NCBI GenBank assembly: GCA_050331475.1
Contig: JBHJGU010000021.1
Coordinates: forward strand, 1 to 64,000
Direction of reading: 5' to 3'
Length of the DNA stretch: 64,000 nucleotides
Source: JBHJGU01 sp050331475
GTDB lineage: Bacteria; Pseudomonadota; Alphaproteobacteria; Caulobacterales; Maricaulaceae
Part shown: positions 1-12,496 of the stretch, one piece after another
How positions within the stretch are numbered: position 1 is the stretch's first letter
Layout: each line of letters begins with the position of its first letter
The notes under the pieces: generated by a model
The model's database searches: none
Told to the model about the DNA's origin: nothing
The model's input: only the letters and a program-made list of their open reading frames with translations
Translations under genes and position numbers: made by a program

Positions 1-2622
<2,622 letters not shown>

Positions 2623-2837
2623 TCAGCAACGCTCATGCGCGGTGAACGCGCCGCCCGAGCGGACGGCCGAACACACGCAAATGAGCGCTCTTCGTCAGAC
2701 AAGAAATGTCAGGGTCGCGTCCTTTTGCGGGGACCGCTCTAAGGAGCGGCGGACGAACCCGCCTTCACGATGTCGAATATTCCCGAACCTGAAGCCGCAG
2801 CACCAAATTCGAAACCGAATTTTCTCTGATTGCGCGA
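2623..2837 (-). other. 23S-side internal transcribed spacer
   Basis: Spacer between tRNA-Ala and 23S in the rRNA operon. It contains a small hairpin at 2734-2749 (CCGCTC, loop TAAG, GAGCGG). I see no protein gene. It should be transcribed with the operon and removed by RNase processing. Confidence 0.7.
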
Positions 2838-2913
2838 TGGTGGAGCCGGACGGGATCGAACCGACGACCTGAAGCTTGCAAAGCTACCGCTCTCCCAACT
2901 GAGCTACGGCCCC
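2838..2913 (-). tRNA. tRNA-Ala (anticodon TGC)
   Basis: A 76-nt cloverleaf on the minus strand starts GGGGCCGTAGCTCAG and ends with an encoded CCA. The anticodon loop reads TTTGCAA, giving TGC. The T-loop GGTTCGATCC is intact. It sits in the 16S-23S spacer on the 23S side of tRNA-Ile, the usual alphaproteobacterial order. Confidence 0.97.
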
Positions 2914-2948
2914 TTACCGCACGCGGCTCGAGCCTCAATCGAGGGCGA

Positions 2949-3025
2949 TGGTAGGCCCGGGTGGACTCGAACCACCGACCTTACGCTTATCAGGCGTACG
3001 CTCTAACCACCTGAGCTACGAGCCT
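2949..3025 (-). tRNA. tRNA-Ile (anticodon GAT)
   Basis: A 77-nt tRNA on the minus strand with anticodon GAT. The acceptor stem AGGCTCG pairs with CGGGCCT (one G-U), followed by A and an encoded CCA. It starts with A rather than the usual G, compensated by U at the pairing position. It lies 35 bp from tRNA-Ala in the rRNA spacer. Confidence 0.96.
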
Positions 3026-4722
<1,697 letters not shown>

Positions 4723-5319
4723 GTTGCGATCCATTGATCCCCAAAGGGATCGGATGTTCACGTACGCGACGGGATAGCCCTATGCATGTTGTACTCAACA
4801 TCATAGAAGCTGTCCAAAAAACGCGTAGCGATGATCACTCTCGTGCGCTTAAAGCGCCGCGAAAACGCCGCCGCCTGCGTTTCTCTTTCCCAATCTCACA
4901 ATGTCAAACAGCCGATCGGTTTCGCCGCAACGAACCCTCTCGAAAGGTTGGACTTTTCAGCCCCACCGAAGGGAGCGCGGTGTCTACTGGGAGGCCCCGC
5001 GCCTGTCAACCGTCTTTTTTCGGTCGCCGCACACCAGAGAGAATTCCCTGAATTTGACGACAAAAATGCCCGCCGGACCCGATCGAAATCAAATCCGCGG
5101 CCGCCCCGAGAAAGCCGGAAGGGTTGGAATAATAATCAGCCCGCGCCGCGTCGGCAAGAGGTTTCTTCGAGTTTTGTCAGCGAAGCTGCTCGAACCCCCG
5201 ACCGACCGGCGCGCGTCAATCACGCACCAACCAGAGCGGCGGCGTATACGCCTGCCCTGCGCAGGGCGCAAGCTTAAAATGCCGCCGCCGCAGCGAACTG
5301 CACAGTTTGACGCGGCGGG
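4723..5319 (-). other. rRNA operon leader and upstream region
   Basis: About 600 bp with no convincing protein gene. From the 16S side it holds a leader of roughly 250 nt and then the promoter at 4981-5009. Inside the leader, on the minus strand, TTGACATTGTGAG (4907-4895) is followed by GAAAGAGAAACGCAGGCGG (4889-4871). As I recall, that combination is conserved ahead of 16S genes in Alphaproteobacteria and fits an antitermination (boxA-type) element. A palindrome, GCGCTTTAAGCGC, lies near 4847-4859. The part beyond 5010 holds nothing I recognise. Confidence 0.6.
4981..5009 (-). promoter_or_regulatory. rRNA operon sigma-70 promoter
   Basis: On the minus strand, a perfect -35 TTGACA (5009-5004) is followed by a 17-bp spacer and a -10 TAGACA (4986-4981). 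The sequence after the -10 is very GC-rich (CCGCGCTCCC), the kind of discriminator expected of a stringently controlled stable-RNA promoter. It lies about 260 bp upstream of the 16S 5' end. Confidence 0.8.
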
Positions 5320-5748
5320 TTAGCTGAGAACGTAGTCTTTCAGCGCGGCCGCCTCGGCTTCGATCGCCTGGATCCGGGCTTTCACCACATCGCCGATAGA
5401 GATGACGCCCACCAGGTTGGCCCCGTCGAGCACGGGTAAATGGCGGATGCGTCGATCCGTCATCAGTTCAAACATTTCGCCATGGGTCGCCTCGGGGTTA
5501 ACGGTCACGACGCGCGCGGTCATGCACACCGACACCGGAGCCTCCATCGCCGCCCCCCCGCGCAAGCCCGCTTCGCGTACGATGTCACGCTCGGATACGA
5601 CGCCGACGAGCGCCCGCTGCGTATCCAAGACCACCAGTGCGCCCACCCGGCGCCGGGACAGTTCTTGCGCCGCTTCAAACAAAGTCACGTCCGGGGCGAT
5701 GCTGAACACCTGCCCGCCTTTTTCTTTTAAAATCGCTGCCGCCGTCAT
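5320..5748 (-). CDS. Paired CBS-domain protein
   Basis: A 142-residue soluble protein made almost entirely of two CBS domains. Visible signatures are LVVLDTQRALVGVVSERDIV in the first repeat and HLPVLDGANLVGVISIGDVV in the second, ending with the LKDYVL tail typical of this stand-alone family. Such proteins bind adenosyl ligands and act as small sensors; the partner is unknown. The start is set at the ATG at 5748, which has GGGGAG eight bases upstream. The longer frame to 5928 has no such signal. The gene lies next to the rRNA promoter, in the same orientation, and is divergent from the DUF2157 gene. Confidence 0.85.
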   Translation of the reverse strand: MTAAAILKEKGGQVFSIAPDVTLFEAAQELSRRRVGALVVLDTQRALVGVVSERDIVREAGLRGGAAMEAPVSVCMTARVVTVNPEATHGEMFELMTDRRIRHLPVLDGANLVGVISIGDVVKARIQAIEAEAAALKDYVLS

Positions 5749-5915
5749 CACTGATACTCCCCGATCAAATCTGTTTTTTTCCAACATGCGCACCAAACCG
5801 GGTGGGGGCAAGCGCGAACGGACCCAACCCGGCCGCCCGCCCTTGGGACGAACGCGACGTTGACAAACATGATAAAACTGAACAGTGTTCAACCAAGCGC
5901 TTTTCGGAGTTGGAC

Positions 5916-6998
5916 ATGGACCGAACACGATTGCCGCAGCGCCGCTTAGAGGCCGCTTTGGAGCGGTGGACAGCCGAAGGCTGGGTCAGCCCGCAGGCCG
6001 CCAACGCGATCCGCGCCGATCAAGCCCGCGCCGTCCCCGCCAATGCGACCGGCGTCAGCCTCGCGGCCGCGCTTTTGATCAGTGTGGCCGCACTGACTTT
6101 GATTGCTGCGAATTGGGCGGACGCACCGCGCCTTGTCCGGTTTGTGGTGATTGTCGCGCTGCAAGTGGGAGCCTTGCTGGGCGCGGCGTGGAGCTTGGAT
6201 CGGGGCCGACCTGCGCTTGGCGACGGCTTAACCCTCATCGCAATCGCGTTTTTTGGCGGCGGTTTGGCGCTTGTTGGGCAGACCTTCAATATCGGCGGCA
6301 CGTTTGACGGTTTGATCCGAGTCTGGACGCTCGGCGCTTTGGCGATCGCGATCGTTTTGCGCAACGGGCTCGGCGCCGGGGCGGCGATCGCGCTGGGCGC
6401 CGCGTGGGCGATTTCCAGCATTTACGCGGGCGGCGCGGGCGGCGGGACGACCCCGGCGGTGGTCGCCCATTTGAGCTTTGCTTTGGTCGCTGTGGCCGGC
6501 GGCGCCATTATCCGATGGCGGCGATCGACACTGGGCTTGGTGTTAGCCGTCGCATCCGCCGCCGCAGTGCTTGCGCATAGCCTTCGTGAGGCGCTCGATG
6601 CTTTGACGTTGGCCGCAGCCGTTATCGCTGTGGGCGGATACTGGGCCGCGCGCTCCGGCTCCTGGGGTGGACGCATCGTTTGCGCTGTCTCATTCGCCGT
6701 CGCCTCGGCGGCTTACGCCCTTTGGATCCACGAAATCTCCGCGGGCGTTCCTGCGACCTTGGTCGGGTTAGGCGCCGGGCTCGCCGCCTATGTTCTGGGC
6801 GTGCTCCATGACCGATGGGAGATGACGGCGTTGGGCGGGCTAGGGGCGCTGGGCTATGGCGCGGCGCTATTTTTCGGCATGTCCGGATCGTTGACCGCCA
6901 GCGCCGCGGCGTTGGGCTTGGCGGGGCTGGCCATGGCGTATGGCGCACGTCGGATCGGGCGGAGCACGAGCGCGCCTGCCTATGGAGCCGCGCCATGA
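5916..6998 (+). CDS. DUF2157 membrane protein
   Basis: A 360-residue polytopic membrane protein. Residues 1-40 are soluble (RRLEAALERWTAEGWVSPQAA), the usual DUF2157 N-terminal helix pair. About ten hydrophobic segments follow, beginning with GVSLAAALLISVAALTLIAA. The start is the ATG at 5916 with GGAG just upstream, not the longer frame from 5802. It overlaps the next gene by ATGA, so the two are translationally coupled. DUF2157 plus GDYXXLXY pairs are widespread, and their function is unknown. Confidence 0.85.
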   Translation: MDRTRLPQRRLEAALERWTAEGWVSPQAANAIRADQARAVPANATGVSLAAALLISVAALTLIAANWADAPRLVRFVVIVALQVGALLGAAWSLDRGRPALGDGLTLIAIAFFGGGLALVGQTFNIGGTFDGLIRVWTLGALAIAIVLRNGLGAGAAIALGAAWAISSIYAGGAGGGTTPAVVAHLSFALVAVAGGAIIRWRRSTLGLVLAVASAAAVLAHSLREALDALTLAAAVIAVGGYWAARSGSWGGRIVCAVSFAVASAAYALWIHEISAGVPATLVGLGAGLAAYVLGVLHDRWEMTALGGLGALGYGAALFFGMSGSLTASAAALGLAGLAMAYGARRIGRSTSAPAYGAAP

Positions 6999-7609
6999 CC
7001 GGGCTCCGGCAATGGCTAGTGAGCCGGCGGTTGCCAGGCGCCGCGCTCTTGGCCGCGGGCTTGGTTCTCTTCACCGGCCATACCGTGATCAGCCACGAGC
7101 GCGCGCGATGGTCGGGCGCCGAGCTGATCCTAGACACCCGACCGGTCGATCCGCGCGATCTTTTGCTCGGGCACTATGTCGAGTTTCGCTATGCGGCGCA
7201 GAACATCGATCTTAACGCGTTAGCGGAGCCGCCCACGTTCGATCTCGACAGCGAGGACCGTCTTTGGGTTCGGTTTGCGCGCGATCCCGACACCGGTTGC
7301 CATGTTCCCGACCGGGTCAGTCAAACTCGCCCGGACACCGGCGTCGCGCTTGAGGCGGTGTTGCGAGGCCGCTTTCGTCGCTCCGCCGAGGGACCGTCGC
7401 GCGTGATCCATGTCCGCTACGAGCCCGCGCTGCCGAAGCGCTATTACGCCGAACGCGAAGCCGCCCTCGCGCTGGAGGGGCAGACGCGAGCTGGCGCGGT
7501 CGCCGTGATCCTCTCCGTCGCGCCGGAGCGGGCTCCGCTTATCCGCGGTTTAGTCGTCGAGGGCGAAAGGCTGGAAGATCGCATCTTCAGCCGCGCTGGC
7601 GCGCCATAA
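6995..7609 (+). CDS. GDYXXLXY-domain protein
   Basis: A 204-residue protein with one N-terminal membrane segment (about residues 14-30) and an extracytoplasmic domain. It carries the family signature as DLLLGHYVEFRY (Asp replaced by His in GDY) after RPVDPRD. The family is a constant partner of DUF2157 membrane proteins, and the two genes overlap by 4 bp here. No enzymatic role is known. Its last 23 bp overlap the end of the convergent rhomboid gene. Confidence 0.85.
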   Translation: MTGLRQWLVSRRLPGAALLAAGLVLFTGHTVISHERARWSGAELILDTRPVDPRDLLLGHYVEFRYAAQNIDLNALAEPPTFDLDSEDRLWVRFARDPDTGCHVPDRVSQTRPDTGVALEAVLRGRFRRSAEGPSRVIHVRYEPALPKRYYAEREAALALEGQTRAGAVAVILSVAPERAPLIRGLVVEGERLEDRIFSRAGAP

Positions 7610-8240
7610 GCGGAAACGCCACAAAGCCCGTGGCCATGCCGCCTAAATGCGCCGCCCAAGCAATGGACTGGCCGCCGAATTGACCGCCGAACAGGCCCAA
7701 GCCCAAATTGATCACCACCCAAGGCGCGAGAAAACTCCACAGCCCCGGATCGAAGGGCGAAGCGAGCCGTCCCCGCGCCCCTCGCATGACATAAGCCGCG
7801 CCCACCAAAAGCCCCGACACCGCTGTGGACGCCCCCACCATGATGGAGGGGCCCGGCGAAGCGAAGGCGATCTGGCCCAAACCACCGCCGACCGCGCACA
7901 CAAAGAAAAACGCCCAAAACGACACCGCGCCGCCCAACGCTTGAGCACACGGCGCCCCGAAGGCCAAAAGCGCGGCCATGTTCAGGCCCAAATGCAACAA
8001 GCCGCCGTGAAGGAAGACATGGAGCACCAGGGGCGCGTAAGGGCCAAACACCTGGTGAGGCGGCGCGGCGCCCCCCGTGGCGACGCCGCCGGCGTACACC
8101 AAAAGCCCATCCACCCAGGGCGGACCCAACAGCTGCAGCCCGCTGACGGCGCAGATCGCCAGCACCAAAGGCACGACCCCACCCTTGGGAAGATTAAACA
8201 TGGGTTGGCGAGCGCGGGCTTCAGAGTCGAAAGACGACAT
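7587..8240 (-). CDS. Rhomboid-family intramembrane serine protease
   Basis: A 217-residue membrane protein with six or more hydrophobic segments. Rhomboid hallmarks are present: HLGLNMAAL (H-x3-N) in the second helix, the nucleophile motif GASTAVSG (Ser retained, the usual following Gly changed to Thr), and AHLGGMATG with the catalytic His near the C-terminus. It should therefore be an active Ser-His protease cutting transmembrane substrates. The start is the ATG at 8240; the longer frame to 8327 adds a Pro/Arg-rich stretch with no support. It is convergent with the GDYXXLXY gene and divergent from hfaA. Confidence 0.85.
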   Translation of the reverse strand: MSSFDSEARARQPMFNLPKGGVVPLVLAICAVSGLQLLGPPWVDGLLVYAGGVATGGAAPPHQVFGPYAPLVLHVFLHGGLLHLGLNMAALLAFGAPCAQALGGAVSFWAFFFVCAVGGGLGQIAFASPGPSIMVGASTAVSGLLVGAAYVMRGARGRLASPFDPGLWSFLAPWVVINLGLGLFGGQFGGQSIAWAAHLGGMATGFVAFPLMARQRG

Positions 8241-8504
8241 AGGCGATACCTCGGTTCCTGGCGGGCGCAATCTTCGCCGGTGCGGGGGCGGGTTCAAGTC
8301 GCAGCGTACCGGACTGAAACAGGACAACGCCCGGAACGCTACGATAAGGGCCGGATCGGCGGGTTGTCCGCCCCCGACGACCCCGCCCGACCGCCCTCAG
8401 GACGGGGCAAATCCCAAAGCGTTAATGGCACACGGGTTGCATAGAACTGCACGAAACCGACTGACTTCGGCGTGATCGAACGTCGATTGTGAAAGGATCC
8501 GCTT

Positions 8505-8909
8505 ATGGCCCGCGCAATTCGCATCGTGATCGGCGCGCTTCCCATCCTCGCCGCCACCGCCCTACTAGACCAAAAAACCGCTTGGGCTCAACAAGATACC
8601 GGCGAGCTGGGCCTTGCCCGCTTTCAGGCCTCACGCGGGACTGTGCCCGGCGCGTTGGGTGAAACCTTCCGTCCCGGCGCGCGCGACGCCAACGGCAATC
8701 GCGTCCTAGTGATCGGCGAAGAAGTCTTAGCGGGCTCGACTTTGGGTCCGGGTCTGGGCCTCGCCGGTCAATCGCGCGCCGTGGGTAATGAACTCAATGT
8801 CCTCGTGGAAGGCTCGTTCAACACCGTCATCGTCGACGCCGTGCAGATTAACAATGGCGACCAGACCGCGCAAACCGTCCTGAATGGGGGGATCGATCTC
8901 GATGACTAA
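8505..8909 (+). CDS. hfaA: Holdfast anchoring protein HfaA
   Basis: A 134-residue exported protein, first gene of an hfaA-hfaB-hfaD operon. Residues 1-28 are a signal peptide (cleavage likely after AWA). The mature part is short, acidic, cysteine-free and rich in Gly, Asn and Val. It contains AVGNELNVLVEGSFN and later VQINNGDQTAQ, resembling one repeat of the downstream HfaD. In Caulobacter, HfaA is a holdfast-anchor component with amyloid-like stability. The start has AAGGA upstream. A short palindrome, ATCGAACGTCGAT, lies at 8475-8487. It overlaps hfaB by 8 bp. Confidence 0.85.
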   Translation: MARAIRIVIGALPILAATALLDQKTAWAQQDTGELGLARFQASRGTVPGALGETFRPGARDANGNRVLVIGEEVLAGSTLGPGLGLAGQSRAVGNELNVLVEGSFNTVIVDAVQINNGDQTAQTVLNGGIDLDD

Positions 8910-9924
8910 GACCGCGATGTCCAATTGGCTGAACGGCGTGAAACTGCCCGCCCTATTAAGCGCGGGTGCGCTCGCCCTCACGGCCTGCGCCGCGCCCATC
9001 GCCGGGGGTGACGGGCTCTACGCTAAACCCGCGGGCGGGGCGCCCGTGGTGTCCAACTCCACGCCCTATTCCGCCGCCCTAGTGTGTTTGGGTCAGTTCA
9101 GCCGCGCCAATGGCGTGACGCCGCCGCGCATTGCGGTGGGTCGGATCGGCGATTTCACGGCGAAAGTGGACGTCAATGGCGGCCGGCAAATCACCCAAGG
9201 CGCCTCTTTGATGGCGATCTCCGCCTTCGCCAAGGCCGGGGCGCGGCTGGTGGAGCGGTTCGACACCTCGGTGTCTGAGCTTGAGCTGCGTTACGCGAAC
9301 AACAAGCTGATTAGCGATGACGCGGTCGAAGGCGGGGACTCCGGCTTCCGGCAAATCGTGGCCGGCCAAGTGCCGGGCTCGGACTTTTACCTCGTCGGCG
9401 GCATCACCGAATTGAACTTTAACATCGCGTCCAATGGCGTTGACGGGTTCGGCGGGGACCAAGCTGGCGACCGTTCGGTGGGTTTCTTGAACGCGCGCCA
9501 GTTCGTGCTCAATGTGGGGCTGGACTTACGTTTGGTGGAGACCCGCACCTTGGAAGTCATCGACGTGATCTCTTACCAAAAGCAGATCATCGGCAAAGAG
9601 ATCGAAGCGGGTATCTTCTCGTTCTTTAACTTCAACCTGATCGATATCAGCGCGGGCGGCTCGTCGCTGGAGCCTATCCAGCTCGCTGTGCGCTCAGTGA
9701 TCGAACGCGCGGTCTTGGAAATGACCGCCAATCTTTATGGCGTAGCTGGCCCGGAGGTCTGCCAATTCGATGATCCCCTCTCCACCGTTGGCGAGACGGG
9801 TGATTTTTACCTAGCTTTTGACAATGCGGAGACGAACAATGCGCTCACTCGTGCAGACGCTGATCGCTGGCACGTGCGCCGCGACGACCATGTCGACACC
9901 TTCCTGGTCGGACGATACGAATAA
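8902..9924 (+). CDS. hfaB: Holdfast anchor exporter HfaB (CsgG-like lipoprotein)
   Basis: A 340-residue lipoprotein. The signal peptide ends in the lipobox LTAC, so Cys is lipidated. The rest matches the CsgG-type outer-membrane secretion channel: IAVGRIGDFTAKVD, FYLVGGITELNFNI, VGLDLRLVETRTLEVID, and QLAVRSVIERAVLEM before the C-terminal tail. HfaB is needed to export and anchor HfaA and HfaD, as CsgG does for curli. The ATG at 8902 lies inside the end of hfaA (8-bp overlap), and hfaD begins inside its last codons, so all three are coupled. Confidence 0.9.
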   Translation: MTKTAMSNWLNGVKLPALLSAGALALTACAAPIAGGDGLYAKPAGGAPVVSNSTPYSAALVCLGQFSRANGVTPPRIAVGRIGDFTAKVDVNGGRQITQGASLMAISAFAKAGARLVERFDTSVSELELRYANNKLISDDAVEGGDSGFRQIVAGQVPGSDFYLVGGITELNFNIASNGVDGFGGDQAGDRSVGFLNARQFVLNVGLDLRLVETRTLEVIDVISYQKQIIGKEIEAGIFSFFNFNLIDISAGGSSLEPIQLAVRSVIERAVLEMTANLYGVAGPEVCQFDDPLSTVGETGDFYLAFDNAETNNALTRADADRWHVRRDDHVDTFLVGRYE

Positions 9925-11083
9925 GCGACGCACCCAAACCCAGCTTAACGACCAGTTCTTTGCCGGCGACGTTTTCGCCGGCGGCTTAAACGTCGTCGAG
10001 GGCGAAGCTCTGGACGTGGTCGGCGCTGCGACGGCTGTGGGCAACACGGCCGCCGCCCACGCCGAGGGAGCCGATTTGGACCTGCGTTCGCGCCAAGAAC
10101 TCTTAGGCGAGGTGGAGTCGCAGTCCTTTATTCAGGTGGGGGAAGTGACCAACAGCCTGGTTAACAGCGCCACCAGCTTCGGCAATGCGCTCTCTTCCGC
10201 CGTAGTCGAGGCGGACGCTTGGGTGGACATCGAGCAGTCCACCGGCGAGCAAGCCGTGATCGCCGCGGACGCGCAAACCCAAGCGACCGGCGATCTGACC
10301 CGATCCTCCACCGCCGGCTTCGCCTCCGCCAATGCCGCGAGTGCGTTTGTCGAGACCGGGGCGCTCGAAGGCTATGTGGAGCAAGAAACCCAAGCCGATG
10401 TTGGCGCTTGGGCGGGCGTGGTCGCCGATGACCTAGAAGACTTCGCCCAATCCAACGCGGTGGTCACCGCCAATGCGGTCACCGCGGAAGGATGGGACGC
10501 GGACATTTCGCTCGACGTCGAGCAACGCAATAGCGGCGCGATCGTTCAAGCGGGCTCCAACATCTTCGCAGACACCGGCGATGATGTGATTTCGAACGGC
10601 ACAGCGGCCTCGAACTCCATCGCGATCCACAATGAAGGCATCGATGTGGACCTGCGCGCCGACCAAACCAACGAAGCCTTTGTTCAGGGCGAAAGCGTGG
10701 TCACTTTGGATCGGTTCATCGGCCAAAACGCCTCCACCGCGTTCGGCGTGGGCAACACCGCTTTGGTGTCCAATTTCGGCTTTGACGGCGATTTGGTGAT
10801 CGACCAGGACAATCGCGGCCCGGTTGAGGGCATCGCCACCTTCACCGGCGGCGCGGGCCAGCCCGGCTCTTCGGTCGCCGTTAATGCGGCCGCGTTTGGC
10901 AACGCCGCGAGTGGACAAGTCATCACCGCGGGCGGGGGCGCGATCGACGGTCAAGTGCGCCAATCCTCAATCCAGGACGTCACCTCCCAGGCGCAAGTTT
11001 CGGTCGGCGGCGCCGGTCAAGTGTTTGGAACCTCAACCGCGGTGGGTAACTCCGCGACCATCCAGACCCGCCGCGGCAACTAA
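9839..11083 (+). CDS. hfaD: Holdfast anchor protein HfaD, repeat-built
   Basis: A 414-residue exported protein (signal peptide about 1-24, then SDDTNKRR). The mature chain is acidic, has no Cys, and consists of repeats. An Asn in the motif (A/S)xGN or AN recurs at residues 69, 116, 165, 212, 259, 306, 355 and 404, so the period is 47-49. In the first six repeats a Gln follows exactly 17 residues after that Asn (86, 133, 182, 229, 276, 323), usually after an alternating strand such as DVDLRADQ. This resembles curli repeats doubled in length. The start chosen at 9839 has GGAG seven bases upstream; ATG at 9824 is an alternative. Confidence 0.85.
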   Translation: MRSLVQTLIAGTCAATTMSTPSWSDDTNKRRTQTQLNDQFFAGDVFAGGLNVVEGEALDVVGAATAVGNTAAAHAEGADLDLRSRQELLGEVESQSFIQVGEVTNSLVNSATSFGNALSSAVVEADAWVDIEQSTGEQAVIAADAQTQATGDLTRSSTAGFASANAASAFVETGALEGYVEQETQADVGAWAGVVADDLEDFAQSNAVVTANAVTAEGWDADISLDVEQRNSGAIVQAGSNIFADTGDDVISNGTAASNSIAIHNEGIDVDLRADQTNEAFVQGESVVTLDRFIGQNASTAFGVGNTALVSNFGFDGDLVIDQDNRGPVEGIATFTGGAGQPGSSVAVNAAAFGNAASGQVITAGGGAIDGQVRQSSIQDVTSQAQVSVGGAGQVFGTSTAVGNSATIQTRRGN

Positions 11084-11132
11084 ACGGTTTGGCGCGACGA
11101 TCGCGCTTCACACGCAACACAATACTTCCAAG

Positions 11133-11158
11133 CCGCGCCTTCGGGCGCGGTTTTTTTT
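11133..11158 (+). terminator. Rho-independent terminator of hfaABD
   Basis: CCGCGCC (11133-11139), loop TTCG, GGCGCGG (11144-11150), then eight T. It sits 50 bp after the hfaD stop. Confidence 0.93.
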
Positions 11159-11250
11159 GAACGGTTTTGTGGAACTCGCACAGAGGTGATGCCCGTTGAC
11201 CCGGTTCGGGCCTATCTTTGTGTTTTGACCCAATCCCTGGAGGCTTCGCC

Positions 11251-11853
11251 ATGGCGCGCATGATTTCCGCCCTCGTCCTTTTCTGCGCGCTGGCCTCGCC
11301 CCAGCCCGCCTTCGCTCAAGCGCCGCCGCCCGCGGATCAGCCGCCTGTGGGCCAAGCGCCCGCGCCCACCCCGGAGGCGCTGGCCGCGATCGATCAACTT
11401 GAGGCGCTGATCAACCAGTTCGCCCAGTCCCCGGTCACCCGGCAAGGCCAGCAAACGGCGTTCTTCGAATTCACCATTGAAGGGGTGACCGTTACGGCGA
11501 TCGCCGACCCCTCAGCTGATCGCATGCGGTTCTTCGCGCCCGCCGCCCCCGCGTCTGCGCTCGACGCCGCGCTGGCCACTCGCCTGTTGCAGGCCAATTT
11601 CGACACCGCGCTGGATGCGCGCTATGCGATCGCCCAGGGCTTTGTATTCGCCACCTTCGTGCACCCTTTGACGAGCCTCACCCTTGAAGACGCAGCCTCG
11701 GGCTTGGCGCAGACGGTGACCTTGGTGCGCACCTTCGGCTCGTCCTTCTCCTCAGGCGCGTTGAGCTTTGGCGGCGGGGACTCCCAGGAGCAACTCGTCC
11801 AGGAATTCCTGCGTCAGCTCGACCGCGCGCCCCCCCCAGAAGACGCGATTTAA
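11251..11853 (+). CDS. Secreted protein with CesT/YbjN-like core
   Basis: A 200-residue protein with a clear signal peptide (residues 1-22, ending AFA) and a Pro/Ala-rich linker (about 23-50). The mature part has a pattern seen in small chaperone-like folds: LATRLLQANFDTALDARYAI, then FATFVHPLTSLTLEDAASGL, then TLVRTFGSSFSSGAL. That is reminiscent of CesT or YbjN-type domains but I cannot confirm it. The ATG at 11251 follows TGGAGG at a good distance. It stands after the hfaD terminator, so it is probably transcribed separately. Function unknown. Confidence 0.65.
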   Translation: MARMISALVLFCALASPQPAFAQAPPPADQPPVGQAPAPTPEALAAIDQLEALINQFAQSPVTRQGQQTAFFEFTIEGVTVTAIADPSADRMRFFAPAAPASALDAALATRLLQANFDTALDARYAIAQGFVFATFVHPLTSLTLEDAASGLAQTVTLVRTFGSSFSSGALSFGGGDSQEQLVQEFLRQLDRAPPPEDAI

Positions 11854-11897
11854 GGGTTAGGCTGGGCGGTTCGCCCCGCGCGCCTAGGTATGGCGCG

Positions 11898-12488
11898 ATG
11901 GACGAGCCTCTGCCCACGCCCCCTCCCGCCGTAGAGCCCACCCGCACCGCGGCGGGGTCGGCGATGCGCAACAATTTGTTGGCGCTGACGGCGCTGGCGG
12001 TGTCTTGCGCGGCCTTGGGCGTATCGGTGTTCGAAGCCGCGATCGAACGTGCCGATCAGCAAGCCTCGGTTTGGCCTTATCTGCAGATCGGCGCCTCTTA
12101 CAGCAGTGACGGCTTCGCCCTGGAGGCGGTGAATAAGGGGGTCGGCCCCGCCTTGGTCCGCGACCTGCGGGTCACGCTGGACGGGGAACCCGTTATCGAT
12201 TGGATCAATCTACTCGATCGAGTGTTGGGGGAAGGCCATGGGATCGACTACGGCGTCTTGCGAGCCACCGACGTGGTCTCGCGCGTCGTCTCGCCAGGAG
12301 AAGCAGTTACGCTCTTCGCGCTGCCTTGGAACGACCAAACCCGCACGCTCGCGGCAGCCTCTGGCCGGATCGGTCTGAGCGCCTGCTACTGCTCGGTTTT
12401 CGATCGATGCTGGACCGTCGTTCCCGAAGGCGCCGATCCCCAACCCGATGTTTGCCGTCAAGTTAACGGCGTGTCTTTCCCACCCTAG
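11898..12488 (+). CDS. Membrane-anchored hypothetical protein
   Basis: A 196-residue protein with one transmembrane segment (about residues 26-46, LLALTALAVSCAALGVSVFE) after a Pro-rich start. A periplasmic beta-rich domain follows (WPYLQIGASYSSDGFALEAV). It has paired cysteines near the C-terminus (ACYCSVFDRCW and DVCRQ), which could form disulfides. I do not recognise the family. It may be co-transcribed with the gene 45 bp upstream. Confidence 0.6.
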   Translation: MDEPLPTPPPAVEPTRTAAGSAMRNNLLALTALAVSCAALGVSVFEAAIERADQQASVWPYLQIGASYSSDGFALEAVNKGVGPALVRDLRVTLDGEPVIDWINLLDRVLGEGHGIDYGVLRATDVVSRVVSPGEAVTLFALPWNDQTRTLAAASGRIGLSACYCSVFDRCWTVVPEGADPQPDVCRQVNGVSFPP

Positions 12489-12496
12489 GTCACGAC

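Noticed and set aside
4895..4907. TTGACA in the rRNA leader as a second promoter
   Set aside because: No -10 at 16-18 bp (AGAAAC there); the position fits a leader RNA motif better.
10433..10963. Minus-strand frame of 176 codons antisense to hfaD
   Set aside because: It mirrors the repeats of hfaD and has no signal or ribosome site of its own.
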